Shown in pieces: positions 14,407 to 20,711 of a stretch of DNA of 20,711 bases. The first letter of the stretch is position 1. Each line of letters begins with the position of its first letter. The notes below the pieces were generated by a model. The model had not been told where the DNA came from. It was given only the letters and a program-made list of their open reading frames with translations, and did no database searches. The translations under genes and the position numbers were made by a program. The DNA is from Deltaproteobacteria bacterium. GTDB taxonomy: Bacteria; Myxococcota_A; UBA9160; JAFDET01. The stretch spans positions 1 to 20,711 of the forward strand of contig JAFDET010000015.1 in assembly GCA_019310195.1 (NCBI GenBank), given 5' to 3'.

Positions 14407-16002
14407 ATGCATCTCCTCGACGCGAACCTGCTGACCCTGGTCACGTTCCTGCCGCTGGCCACGGCGCTGGTGCTGCTGGTCTTCAACCGCCACCTGCCGT
14501 CCATGGCCTGGCGCGCCATCGCCCTGGCCTCCAGCAGCGTCACCTTCCTGCTCTCCCTGCGGCTCTGGACGCGCTTCGACGCCACCCAGACCGGCTTCCA
14601 GTTCGTCGAGCGGACTGCCTGGCTCCCGGAGTACGGGGTCCACTACTTCGTGGGGATCGACGGCATCAGCCTGCTGCTGGTGGTGATGACCACGTTCCTG
14701 ATGCCCATCACGCTGCTCAGCTCCTGGAACGACATCCAGAAGTCGGTGCGCAGCTTCATGTTCCACATGCTCGTGCTCGAGACGGGCATGCTGGGCGCCT
14801 TCGTCTCGCTGAACCTGTTCCAGTTCTACGTGTTCTGGGAGGTGATGCTGATCCCGATGTACTTCATCATCGGGGTCTGGGGCGGCCCGCGGCGCATCTA
14901 CGCCGCGATGAAGTTCTTCCTCTACACCATGTTCGGCTCGCTGCTGATGCTGGTGGCGATGCTGGTGGTCTACTACCTGCACTTCGAGCAGTACGGCGTG
15001 CTGAACCTGGACTTCGTGCAGGTGGCGGGCGCGGCCGGCCCGGGCCTGCTGGACACCACGATTCCGACGGGCGGCGAGGCCATCTGGTGGAAGACCCAGA
15101 CCTGGCTCTTCGCCGCCTTCGCGCTGGCCTTCGCCATCAAGGTCCCCATGGTGCCCTTCCACACCTGGCTGCCCGACGCGCACGTGGAAGCGCCCACCGC
15201 GGGCTCGGTCATCCTGGCGGGCGTGCTGCTCAAGATGGGCACCTACGGCTTCGTGCGCTTCGCGCTGCCGATGTTCCCCGACGCCGCCGTGGCCGCCGCG
15301 CCGGTGATGTTCAGCCTGGCGGTGATCGGAATCCTCTACGGCTCGCTGGTGGCCATGGTGCAGTCGGACGTCAAGAAGCTGGTGGCGTACTCGTCGGTGG
15401 CGCACTTGGGCTTCGTGATGCTGGGAATGTTCGCCTTCAACACCGAGGGCCTGGAGGGCAGCATCCTCCAGATGGTGAACCACGGCCTCTCCACCGGCGC
15501 GCTGTTCCTCGGGGTCGGGATGCTCTACGAGCGCCGCCACACCCGCGAGATCAGCGAGTTCGGCGGCGTGGCCAAGCCCATGCCGGTGTACGCAGCGCTG
15601 TTCGGGATCATCGTGATGTCCAGCGTGGGGCTTCCGGCCCTGAACGGCTTCGTGGGCGAGTTCCTGATCCTGGTGGGCGCCTTCGCCGCGGACCCGCGCT
15701 TCGCGGTGCCCGCCACCTTCGGCGTGGTGCTGGCCGCAGCCTACATGCTGTGGATGTTCCGGCGCATCTTCTTCGGGCCGGTGGAGAACCCCGAGAACCG
15801 CGGGCTGATCGACCTCTCCTTGCGGGAGAAGGCGATCCTGGTGGCCATGCTGGTGCCCATCGTCTGGATCGGCGTGTACCCGAAGCCGTTCCTGGGCCGG
15901 CTGCACGCATCGGTGGCGGAGCTGGTCCAGACCATCGAGCGCGGCAGCACCACGGCCGAGGCGCCGGCTGCCCGCCTGACTCGCGCAGGAGAGCGGCCGT
16001 GA
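14407..16002 (+). CDS. nuoM: NADH-quinone oxidoreductase subunit M (antiporter-like)
   Basis: This 531-residue antiporter-like subunit of the membrane arm follows nuoL by 3 nt. The conserved charged residues are Glu145 (YVFWEVMLIPMYFIIGVWGG), Lys245 (AIKVPMVPFHTWLPDAHVEA), Lys276 (VLLKMGTYGFVRF) and Glu418 (GLPALNGFVGEFLILVGAF), matching those essential for pumping in characterised family members. About fourteen hydrophobic segments can be followed along the sequence. The hydrophilic tail after about residue 500 is Ala/Arg-rich and variable, as is usual. The stop overlaps the nuoN GTG start. Confidence 0.96.
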   Translation: MHLLDANLLTLVTFLPLATALVLLVFNRHLPSMAWRAIALASSSVTFLLSLRLWTRFDATQTGFQFVERTAWLPEYGVHYFVGIDGISLLLVVMTTFLMPITLLSSWNDIQKSVRSFMFHMLVLETGMLGAFVSLNLFQFYVFWEVMLIPMYFIIGVWGGPRRIYAAMKFFLYTMFGSLLMLVAMLVVYYLHFEQYGVLNLDFVQVAGAAGPGLLDTTIPTGGEAIWWKTQTWLFAAFALAFAIKVPMVPFHTWLPDAHVEAPTAGSVILAGVLLKMGTYGFVRFALPMFPDAAVAAAPVMFSLAVIGILYGSLVAMVQSDVKKLVAYSSVAHLGFVMLGMFAFNTEGLEGSILQMVNHGLSTGALFLGVGMLYERRHTREISEFGGVAKPMPVYAALFGIIVMSSVGLPALNGFVGEFLILVGAFAADPRFAVPATFGVVLAAAYMLWMFRRIFFGPVENPENRGLIDLSLREKAILVAMLVPIVWIGVYPKPFLGRLHASVAELVQTIERGSTTAEAPAARLTRAGERP

Positions 16003-17501
16003 ACCCTCCGCTGATGAACCTGGACTTCGCAGCGGTGGCGCCGGTGGCGATCGTCGGGATCGGCGCCATGGCGGTGCTGGTGCTCGAGGTCTTCCTGGCG
16101 AAGTCGCGCTCGCTGTCGGAGTTCCACGTCAGCTCGGCTCTGGCACTGGTGGCCACCGTGGCCCTGGGCATGGCCATCGGAACCGCCGCCCAGGCCTTCT
16201 TCCAGGGCTGGTCCACGGTCTTCAACCCGGACAACCCGATGCTGCGGCTCGACCGCTTCTCCAGCTTCGCCACGCTGCTGGTGGGGATCGGCGCCCTGCT
16301 CTCGGTGTGGCTCTCGATCCAGTACCTGATCGAGCTGAAGATCAACCACGGCGAGTACTACGCGCTGCTGCTGATCTCCACCGCGGGCATGATGCTGATG
16401 GTCTCCGCCGTGGACCTGATCACGGTCTTCCTGGGGCTCGAGATCCTGTCCATCCCGCTCTACGTGCTGGCCGGCTTCGACCGCCGCAAGCTGAACAGCA
16501 ACGAGTCGGCGATGAAGTACTTCCTGATCGGCTCGTTCGCGAGCGGCCTGCTGCTGTACGGCATGGCGTTGCTCTACGGCACCACGGGACACACGGATCT
16601 GGAGGGCATCCGCGCCGCCTTCTCCACGGACAACCCGCTCTCGGTGGCCGGGCTGGGGCTGATCGTCGTGGGCCTGGCGTTCAAGGTGTCCGCGGTGCCC
16701 TTCCACCAGTGGACGCCGGACGTCTACGAGGGCGCCCCCACCTCGATCACCGCCTTCATGTCGGTGACGGTGAAGGCGGCCGCCTTCGTGACGTTGCTGC
16801 GCTTCGTCGGCGGAAGTGCCGTACCCGAGAACCTGACCCAAGTGTTCTGGGTGCTGGCCGCGCTGACCATCATCGTGGGAAGCGTCACCGCCGTGGTGCA
16901 GGACAACGTGAAGCGGATGCTCGCGTACTCCAGCATCGGCCACGCGGGCATCATCCTGCTGGGCTTCGTAGCCGGCAGCCACGAAGCCCACTCGGCGGTG
17001 CTCTTCTACCTCTTCGCGTACCTGTTCATGAACCTGGGCGCCTTCGGCGTGATGGTGGCGCTGGCCGACCGGGGCCGCGACTGGGACCACATCGAGGATT
17101 TCGCCGGTCTGGCGCGCAAGCGCCCGGGCATGGCCGCGCTGATGACGCTGTTCATGCTGTCCCTGGCCGGGATCCCGGGCACGGTCGGATTCATCGCCAA
17201 GTTCCAGATCTTCGCCACCACGGTGCAGGCCGGCTACATCCCGCTCACGGTGATCGCCGTGCTGGGCAGCGTGATCTCGGTCTACTACTACCTGCGCCTT
17301 CCGGTCTGGATGTACATGCGCGAGCCCGGCGACGTGGTCCCGCGCTCGGGCATCGACACCACCGAGGGCATCGTGCTGGTGGCCTGCGCCTTCGCCGTGG
17401 TGCTGTTCGGCCTGTTCCCCAACGGCGGATTCCCGGTCTGGCTGCTCCAAGACGCCAGCGCCCTCTCCTGGGCTCGCGAAGCCGCCGCCGCCCTCCGCTA
17501 A
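15999..17501 (+). CDS. nuoN: NADH-quinone oxidoreductase subunit N (antiporter-like)
   Basis: This 500-residue antiporter-like subunit is the last gene of the operon. Family residues are Glu148 (FLGLEILSIPLYVLAGFDRR), Lys229 (AFKVSAVPFHQWTPDVYEGA), Lys259 (SVTVKAAAFVTLLRF), and the downstream VKRMLAYSSIGHAG and GTVGFIAKF motifs. I chose the GTG at 15999 because it forms a GTGA overlap with the nuoM stop and has AGGAG (15987-15991) at 7-nt spacing; an ATG at 16014 is the alternative and would lose five residues. The stop TAA lies two bases before a long hairpin that fills the gap to the convergent selB gene. Confidence 0.96.
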   Translation: MNPPLMNLDFAAVAPVAIVGIGAMAVLVLEVFLAKSRSLSEFHVSSALALVATVALGMAIGTAAQAFFQGWSTVFNPDNPMLRLDRFSSFATLLVGIGALLSVWLSIQYLIELKINHGEYYALLLISTAGMMLMVSAVDLITVFLGLEILSIPLYVLAGFDRRKLNSNESAMKYFLIGSFASGLLLYGMALLYGTTGHTDLEGIRAAFSTDNPLSVAGLGLIVVGLAFKVSAVPFHQWTPDVYEGAPTSITAFMSVTVKAAAFVTLLRFVGGSAVPENLTQVFWVLAALTIIVGSVTAVVQDNVKRMLAYSSIGHAGIILLGFVAGSHEAHSAVLFYLFAYLFMNLGAFGVMVALADRGRDWDHIEDFAGLARKRPGMAALMTLFMLSLAGIPGTVGFIAKFQIFATTVQAGYIPLTVIAVLGSVISVYYYLRLPVWMYMREPGDVVPRSGIDTTEGIVLVACAFAVVLFGLFPNGGFPVWLLQDASALSWAREAAAALR

Positions 17502-17502
17502 T

Positions 17503-17637
17503 CCTGCACCCAGTACCACTCCTGCATTCGGGGACGTTCCTGCATAACTGCATTCGGGGTCACTCCTGCGCCAGGTCTGGTACTCCGTGCAGTTATGCAG
17601 GAACGTCCCTCCGTGCAGGTCTGGTACTCGGTGCAGG
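17503..17637. repeat. Long imperfect inverted repeat with internal direct repeats between nuoN and selB
   Basis: The two sides pair about one symmetry axis. 17531-17552 pairs perfectly with 17588-17609 (22 bp, including GGGACGTTCCTGCATAACTG). Outer blocks 17503-17510/17630-17637 (8 bp), 17512-17518/17622-17628 (7 bp) and 17521-17526/17614-17619 (6 bp) add to it. Two direct repeats are embedded: CTGCATTCGGGG at 17522-17533 and 17548-17559, and a 21-nt unit beginning CAGGTCTGGTACTC at 17572-17592 and 17616-17636 with one mismatch. The element occupies practically the whole gap between the nuoN stop (17499-17501) and the selB stop (17640-17642). It is likely to act as a bidirectional terminator. 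Its layered repeat structure suggests a dispersed or mobile palindrome rather than a simple terminator. Confidence 0.85.
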
Positions 17638-17639
17638 TC

Positions 17640-19565
17640 TCAGGGCTTGCGGCGTAGGATGCGGGCCTGGCCGCGGCGTTGGGTGAGGTGCTCGCCGTCG
17701 AAGAGCTCCATCAGCGGGACGGCGAACTTGCGGGTGGTTCCGATCAGGGCCTTGTAGGCGGGCGTTTCCAGCTGGCCGTGGGCCCGCAGGTGCTCCACCA
17801 CCCGCTCGCGCAGCTGCGCTACCGCGGCGGCGGCGAAGAATACGTCGCCGGGGGCGCGCACCAGGTCTCCGCTGCGCTCCAGGTGGGCCAGCAGGTCGGC
17901 CAGATGCTCGGACGCCACGCCCAGTCGCTCGCTCCACTCCCGGGGCAGCGGCGGCTCCAGGCCCGCGGCGATCGCCTCGCTGCGGATGCGCTCGACTGCG
18001 GCGCGGTCCGCGGCCGCCAGCTCGACCCGGTGGTCGGGGCGCCGCGCGCGGTCCCCTTCCACCAGCAGCGCGCCGGCATCCCGCAGCCGGGCCAGGGCCA
18101 ACTCGGCCACGTCCGGCGGCACGTTCTCCGGCAGGCGTCCGCGCAGCGCGCCCAAGGGAATGCCGGGCTGCAGGGGCTCGGCGGCGTGGAAGGCGTCCAG
18201 AGCCCGGGCCAGACCGTCCTGCAGTCGCGCCAGCGCGCCGGCGTGAAGCCAGAGTCCGCCGCCACCGGGCTGCGCGGCTTCGCCCTCGCGCAGCCCGTCC
18301 AGGGCCGCCTGCACCGCCTCGGCGGGCCGGCCGCTGCGCTGCACCAGCTCCTCCTGGCTGACGCCGGCCAGGCCGGCGCGGGCGATTCGCACCTCCAGCG
18401 CCTCTCCCAGGTCACCTCGCGCCAGGCGCTCCAGGTCCGCCCGCAGGCCCGGGTCCGAGAGGCGCCGGCGGTCCGGCGGCGCATCCAGGACGACGCCACC
18501 GCCCACGGTCGAGCCGCCCAGCGCCGTCTGCGCAAAGCCGCGCACCACGAAGCGGTCGCCGGGCAGCAGCGGCAACGGCTGGTCCTCCAGGTGCACGCGC
18601 GCGAAGCCCGCCCCGCCGGGCGCGATGCCCCCGCCCACGGGCGCCAGCCGGGCACGGCGCTCGGCCGTCCCCACCAGGAACTCCACCGAAGCCGGCGCGT
18701 CCAGGGGCGGCGCGTCGGACAGCCAGCGCAGCGCCACGTCCGCGGCGCCGGCGCACCCCAGCGCGCCGACGCACGTCAGGCTCTCGCCGCGGGCTACGTC
18801 GGCCACCTCCAGGCCCTGAAGATTCACCGCACAGCGCGCTCCGGGCGCAGCCCGCTCCACCGACGCGCCGAAGCGTTGGAGACCCCGCACCCGGGCGCGG
18901 CGGCCCGACGGCAGCAGCTCGACGGCGTCACCCACGGCCAGCTCACCCCCGGTCAGGGTTCCGGTCACCACCGTGCCGAAGCCCTTCATGGCGAAGACCC
19001 GGTCCACGTTGAGGCGCGGCGGACCGCCGCGGACCGTGCGCGGCGCGGCCGCCGCGGCGCCGCGGCGCAGGGCCTCGCGCAGGGCGTCCAGTCCCTCTCC
19101 CGTGCGGGCCGAGACCGGCACCAGCGGCGCGTCCGCCAGCGGCGATCCCTCCAGCTCGGCGCGAACCTCCTCGGCCGCCAGCTCGCGCATGTCGTCATCC
19201 ACCAGGTCCGTCTTGGTCAGGGCCACCACGCCGCGCTCCAGCCCCAGCAGGTCGCAGATCGCCAGGTGCTCGCGGGTCTGGGGCATCACGCCTTCGTCGG
19301 CGGCCACCACCAGCAGCAGCAGGTCGATGCCGCTGGCCCCGGCCACCATGGTGCGCACCAGGCCCTCGTGGCCGGGCACGTCCACCACCGAGAGCTCGAG
19401 GCCCTCGCCCAGATCCAGGGGTGCGAAGCCCAGGTCGATGGTGATGCCGCGGGCCTTCTCCTCGGGCAGCCGGTCGGTGTCCACCCCGGTCAGGGCCTGG
19501 ATCAGCGCCGTCTTGCCGTGATCGATGTGGCCCGCGGTGCCGAGGACGAGGGGGACCGGAGGCAC
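17640..19565 (-). CDS. selB: Selenocysteine-specific translation elongation factor
   Basis: This 641-residue GTPase delivers Sec-tRNA to UGA codons marked by an adjacent SECIS hairpin. The G domain shows GTAGHIDHGKT (9-19), RLPEEKARGITIDLGFA (32-48), DVPGHE (62-67) and TKTD (117-120). EF-Tu-like beta-barrel domains follow (RVFAMKGFGTVVTGTLTGGE and GDRFVVRGFAQTALGGSTVGGG). The C-terminal third (from about 380) is the winged-helix array that reads the SECIS, ending in the signature TPAYKALIGTTRKFAVPLME and LFDGEHLTQRRG. The length is in the family range. The start is GTG at 19565, 6 nt after the serS stop, so the two genes are probably co-transcribed. Its presence implies that the organism uses selenocysteine; selA, selC and selD are not in this window. 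Confidence 0.97.
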   Translation of the reverse strand: MPPVPLVLGTAGHIDHGKTALIQALTGVDTDRLPEEKARGITIDLGFAPLDLGEGLELSVVDVPGHEGLVRTMVAGASGIDLLLLVVAADEGVMPQTREHLAICDLLGLERGVVALTKTDLVDDDMRELAAEEVRAELEGSPLADAPLVPVSARTGEGLDALREALRRGAAAAAPRTVRGGPPRLNVDRVFAMKGFGTVVTGTLTGGELAVGDAVELLPSGRRARVRGLQRFGASVERAAPGARCAVNLQGLEVADVARGESLTCVGALGCAGAADVALRWLSDAPPLDAPASVEFLVGTAERRARLAPVGGGIAPGGAGFARVHLEDQPLPLLPGDRFVVRGFAQTALGGSTVGGGVVLDAPPDRRRLSDPGLRADLERLARGDLGEALEVRIARAGLAGVSQEELVQRSGRPAEAVQAALDGLREGEAAQPGGGGLWLHAGALARLQDGLARALDAFHAAEPLQPGIPLGALRGRLPENVPPDVAELALARLRDAGALLVEGDRARRPDHRVELAAADRAAVERIRSEAIAAGLEPPLPREWSERLGVASEHLADLLAHLERSGDLVRAPGDVFFAAAAVAQLRERVVEHLRAHGQLETPAYKALIGTTRKFAVPLMELFDGEHLTQRRGQARILRRKP

Positions 19566-19571
19566 GGGGCG

Positions 19572-20711
19572 CTAGGAGCCCTTCGGCCCGATCCGATCGA
19601 AGCCCGCGTAGGGGCGCAGGGCGTCGGGAATCGCCACCGAGCCGTCGGCCTGCTGGTGGTTCTCCAGCAGCGCGATCAGGGTGCGCGACACCGCGATCGC
19701 GGTCCCGTTGAGCATGTGGACGCTCTCGTTGCGTTTGTCCCGGCGGAAGCGGATGCGCAGGCGCCGGGCCTGATAGTCGGTGCAGTTGGATGCGCTGGTC
19801 ACCTCACCCCACTCGCCGCCGTCGCCGCGGCCGGGCATCCACGCCTCGATGTCGAACTTGCGGTAGGCGGGCGCGCCCAGGTCGCCGGACGCCACGTCGA
19901 TCACGCGGAAGGGGATCTCCAGGTCCCGGTAGAGGCCCTCCTCGATGCCCACCAGCCGCTCGTGCATGGCCTCCGAGTCCTCGGGCCGGGTGAACGCGAA
20001 CATCTCCACCTTGGTGAACTGGTGCACCCGATACAGGCCCTTGCTCTCGCGCCCGTGGCTGCCGGCCTCGGTGCGGAAGCAGTGGGAGACGCCGGCCAGG
20101 CACAGCGGCAGGGACTCCGCGTCCAGGATCGTGTCGGCGTACATGCCACCGAGGGTGATCTCCGCCGTGCCCACCAGGCACAGGTCGGCGTTCGCCAGCG
20201 AGTAGATCTGGGTCTCCGGGCCGCGGGGCGCGTAGCCCAGGCCATCGACGATCTCCGGACGCGCCAGATCCGGCGTGGCGAAGGGCGTGAAGCCCTCGGC
20301 CGTCAGCCGGTCCAGGGCGAAGCGCTGGAGCGCCAGCTCCAGGAACACGGCCTGGTTCTTCAGGTAGTAGAACTTCTGCCCGGCCACCTTGGCGCCGGCC
20401 TCGAAGTCCAGCAGGTCCAGGGCGGTGCCGATCTCCAGGTGGTCCCGGGGCGCGAAGTCGAAGCGCGGCGGCTCGCCGATGCGGCGCAGCTCGCGGAAGT
20501 CCTCCTCGCCCCCGACGGGAACGTCGGGGTGCATCAGGTTGGGGATCGCGCTCAGCCGGCCGTCCAGCTCGGCCCGGGCTTCGTCGAGCCGCCCCTCCAC
20601 GGCCGCCACCGCCTCCTTCAGCCGGCGGCCCTCGGACCCGTGGGCCTCGCGGTCCTCGGTGGAGAGCGGGCGCTTGCCGGCCTTCTGGTGCTCGTTACGG
20701 ACCCGGTTGAG
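19572..20711 (-). CDS. serS: Seryl-tRNA synthetase, N-terminus truncated by the window edge
   Basis: This class II aminoacyl-tRNA synthetase charges tRNA-Ser, and also tRNA-Sec, with serine. The 379 visible residues begin inside the N-terminal coiled-coil arm (LNRVRNEHQKAGKRPLS), which holds the long variable arm of the tRNA. The catalytic core follows: TAEITLGGMYADTIL, motif 2 HCFRTEAGSHGRESKGLYRV, QFTKVEMFAF, DLGAPAYRKFDIEAWMPGRG, SNCTDYQARRL, and motif 3 with NGTAIAVSRTLIALLENHQQ. Perhaps 40-50 N-terminal residues lie outside. The frame stays open to the window edge. It is followed at 6 nt by selB, a sensible pairing because SerRS performs the first step of selenocysteine-tRNA synthesis. 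Confidence 0.97.
   Translation of the reverse strand, partial: LNRVRNEHQKAGKRPLSTEDREAHGSEGRRLKEAVAAVEGRLDEARAELDGRLSAIPNLMHPDVPVGGEEDFRELRRIGEPPRFDFAPRDHLEIGTALDLLDFEAGAKVAGQKFYYLKNQAVFLELALQRFALDRLTAEGFTPFATPDLARPEIVDGLGYAPRGPETQIYSLANADLCLVGTAEITLGGMYADTILDAESLPLCLAGVSHCFRTEAGSHGRESKGLYRVHQFTKVEMFAFTRPEDSEAMHERLVGIEEGLYRDLEIPFRVIDVASGDLGAPAYRKFDIEAWMPGRGDGGEWGEVTSASNCTDYQARRLRIRFRRDKRNESVHMLNGTAIAVSRTLIALLENHQQADGSVAIPDALRPYAGFDRIGPKGS

Noticed and set aside
11998..15906. Minus-strand open frame of 1302 codons antisense to nuoJ-nuoM
   Set aside because: Same cause: His/Glu/Gln-rich low-complexity translation without recognisable motifs, fully covered by nuo genes on the other strand.
12388..17501. 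Mrp antiporter or membrane-bound hydrogenase identity for the nuoL/M/N-like genes
   Set aside because: The L-M-N order, sizes, and linkage to nuoA, E, F, G, H, J and K fit complex I; no hydrogenase or Mrp-specific small subunits are present.
17522..17640. CRISPR-like array
   Set aside because: Only two copies of each short unit, no regular spacers and no cas genes; the dominant feature is inverted symmetry.
17640..20711. tRNA-Sec gene (selC) or SECIS element near selB
   Set aside because: No tRNA-like stretch is visible in the selB-serS region, which is fully coding apart from the 6-nt gap.

Overview
The window comes from a very GC-rich, Gram-negative-type bacterium. It has an aerobic-style complex I operon, an outer-envelope lipoprotein with a lipobox, and the selenocysteine elongation factor SelB. 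Frequent GTG/TTG starts, tight 4-7 nt gene overlaps and long antisense shadow frames fit a genome well above 60% GC. The gene set suggests a member of the former Deltaproteobacteria (Myxococcota, Desulfobacterota, Binatota) or a similar environmental phylum, but no ribosomal marker is present, so this placement is a guess.

Layout. (1) 1-148, + strand: the 3' end of an O6-methylguanine-DNA methyltransferase gene. (2) 148-220: a perfect 35-bp palindrome filling the convergent junction. (3) 212-1356, - strand: a cystathionine gamma-synthase-type PLP enzyme, broken by a frameshift with loss of roughly 18 codons near its 3' end. (4) 1525-6608, - strand: an envelope/lipid block read in the order gpsA (glycerol-3-phosphate dehydrogenase), a SHOCT-containing lipoprotein (GTGA overlap with gpsA), then a 1037-residue fusion of a flippase-like membrane domain to a sulfatase/alkaline-phosphatase-superfamily domain with Thr in the nucleophile position. 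(5) 6609-6808: a divergent promoter region. (6) 6809-17501, + strand: one continuous respiratory complex I operon, nuoA-E-F-G-H-J-K-L-M-N. (7) 17503-17637: a second large hairpin filling the next convergent junction. (8) 17640-20711, - strand: serS (5' end off the window) followed by selB.

How the parts work together. The nuo operon supplies the whole NADH-oxidising module (NuoE, F, G) and the whole membrane proton-pumping module (NuoA, H, J, K, L, M, N). It contains none of the four quinone-module subunits NuoB, NuoC, NuoD and NuoI. The genes overlap or abut where those subunits would normally lie, so they must be encoded elsewhere if the enzyme is classical complex I. SerS and SelB act in one pathway: SerRS charges tRNA-Sec with serine, and SelB delivers the finished Sec-tRNA to recoded UGA codons. 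GpsA makes the glycerol-3-phosphate used for phospholipids, and the two genes after it encode envelope proteins.

The points most worth a second look are the complex I operon without a Q module, the two long hairpins that run stop-to-stop across the only two convergent junctions, the flippase-phosphatase-superfamily fusion with a Thr nucleophile, and the deletion-frameshift in the PLP enzyme.
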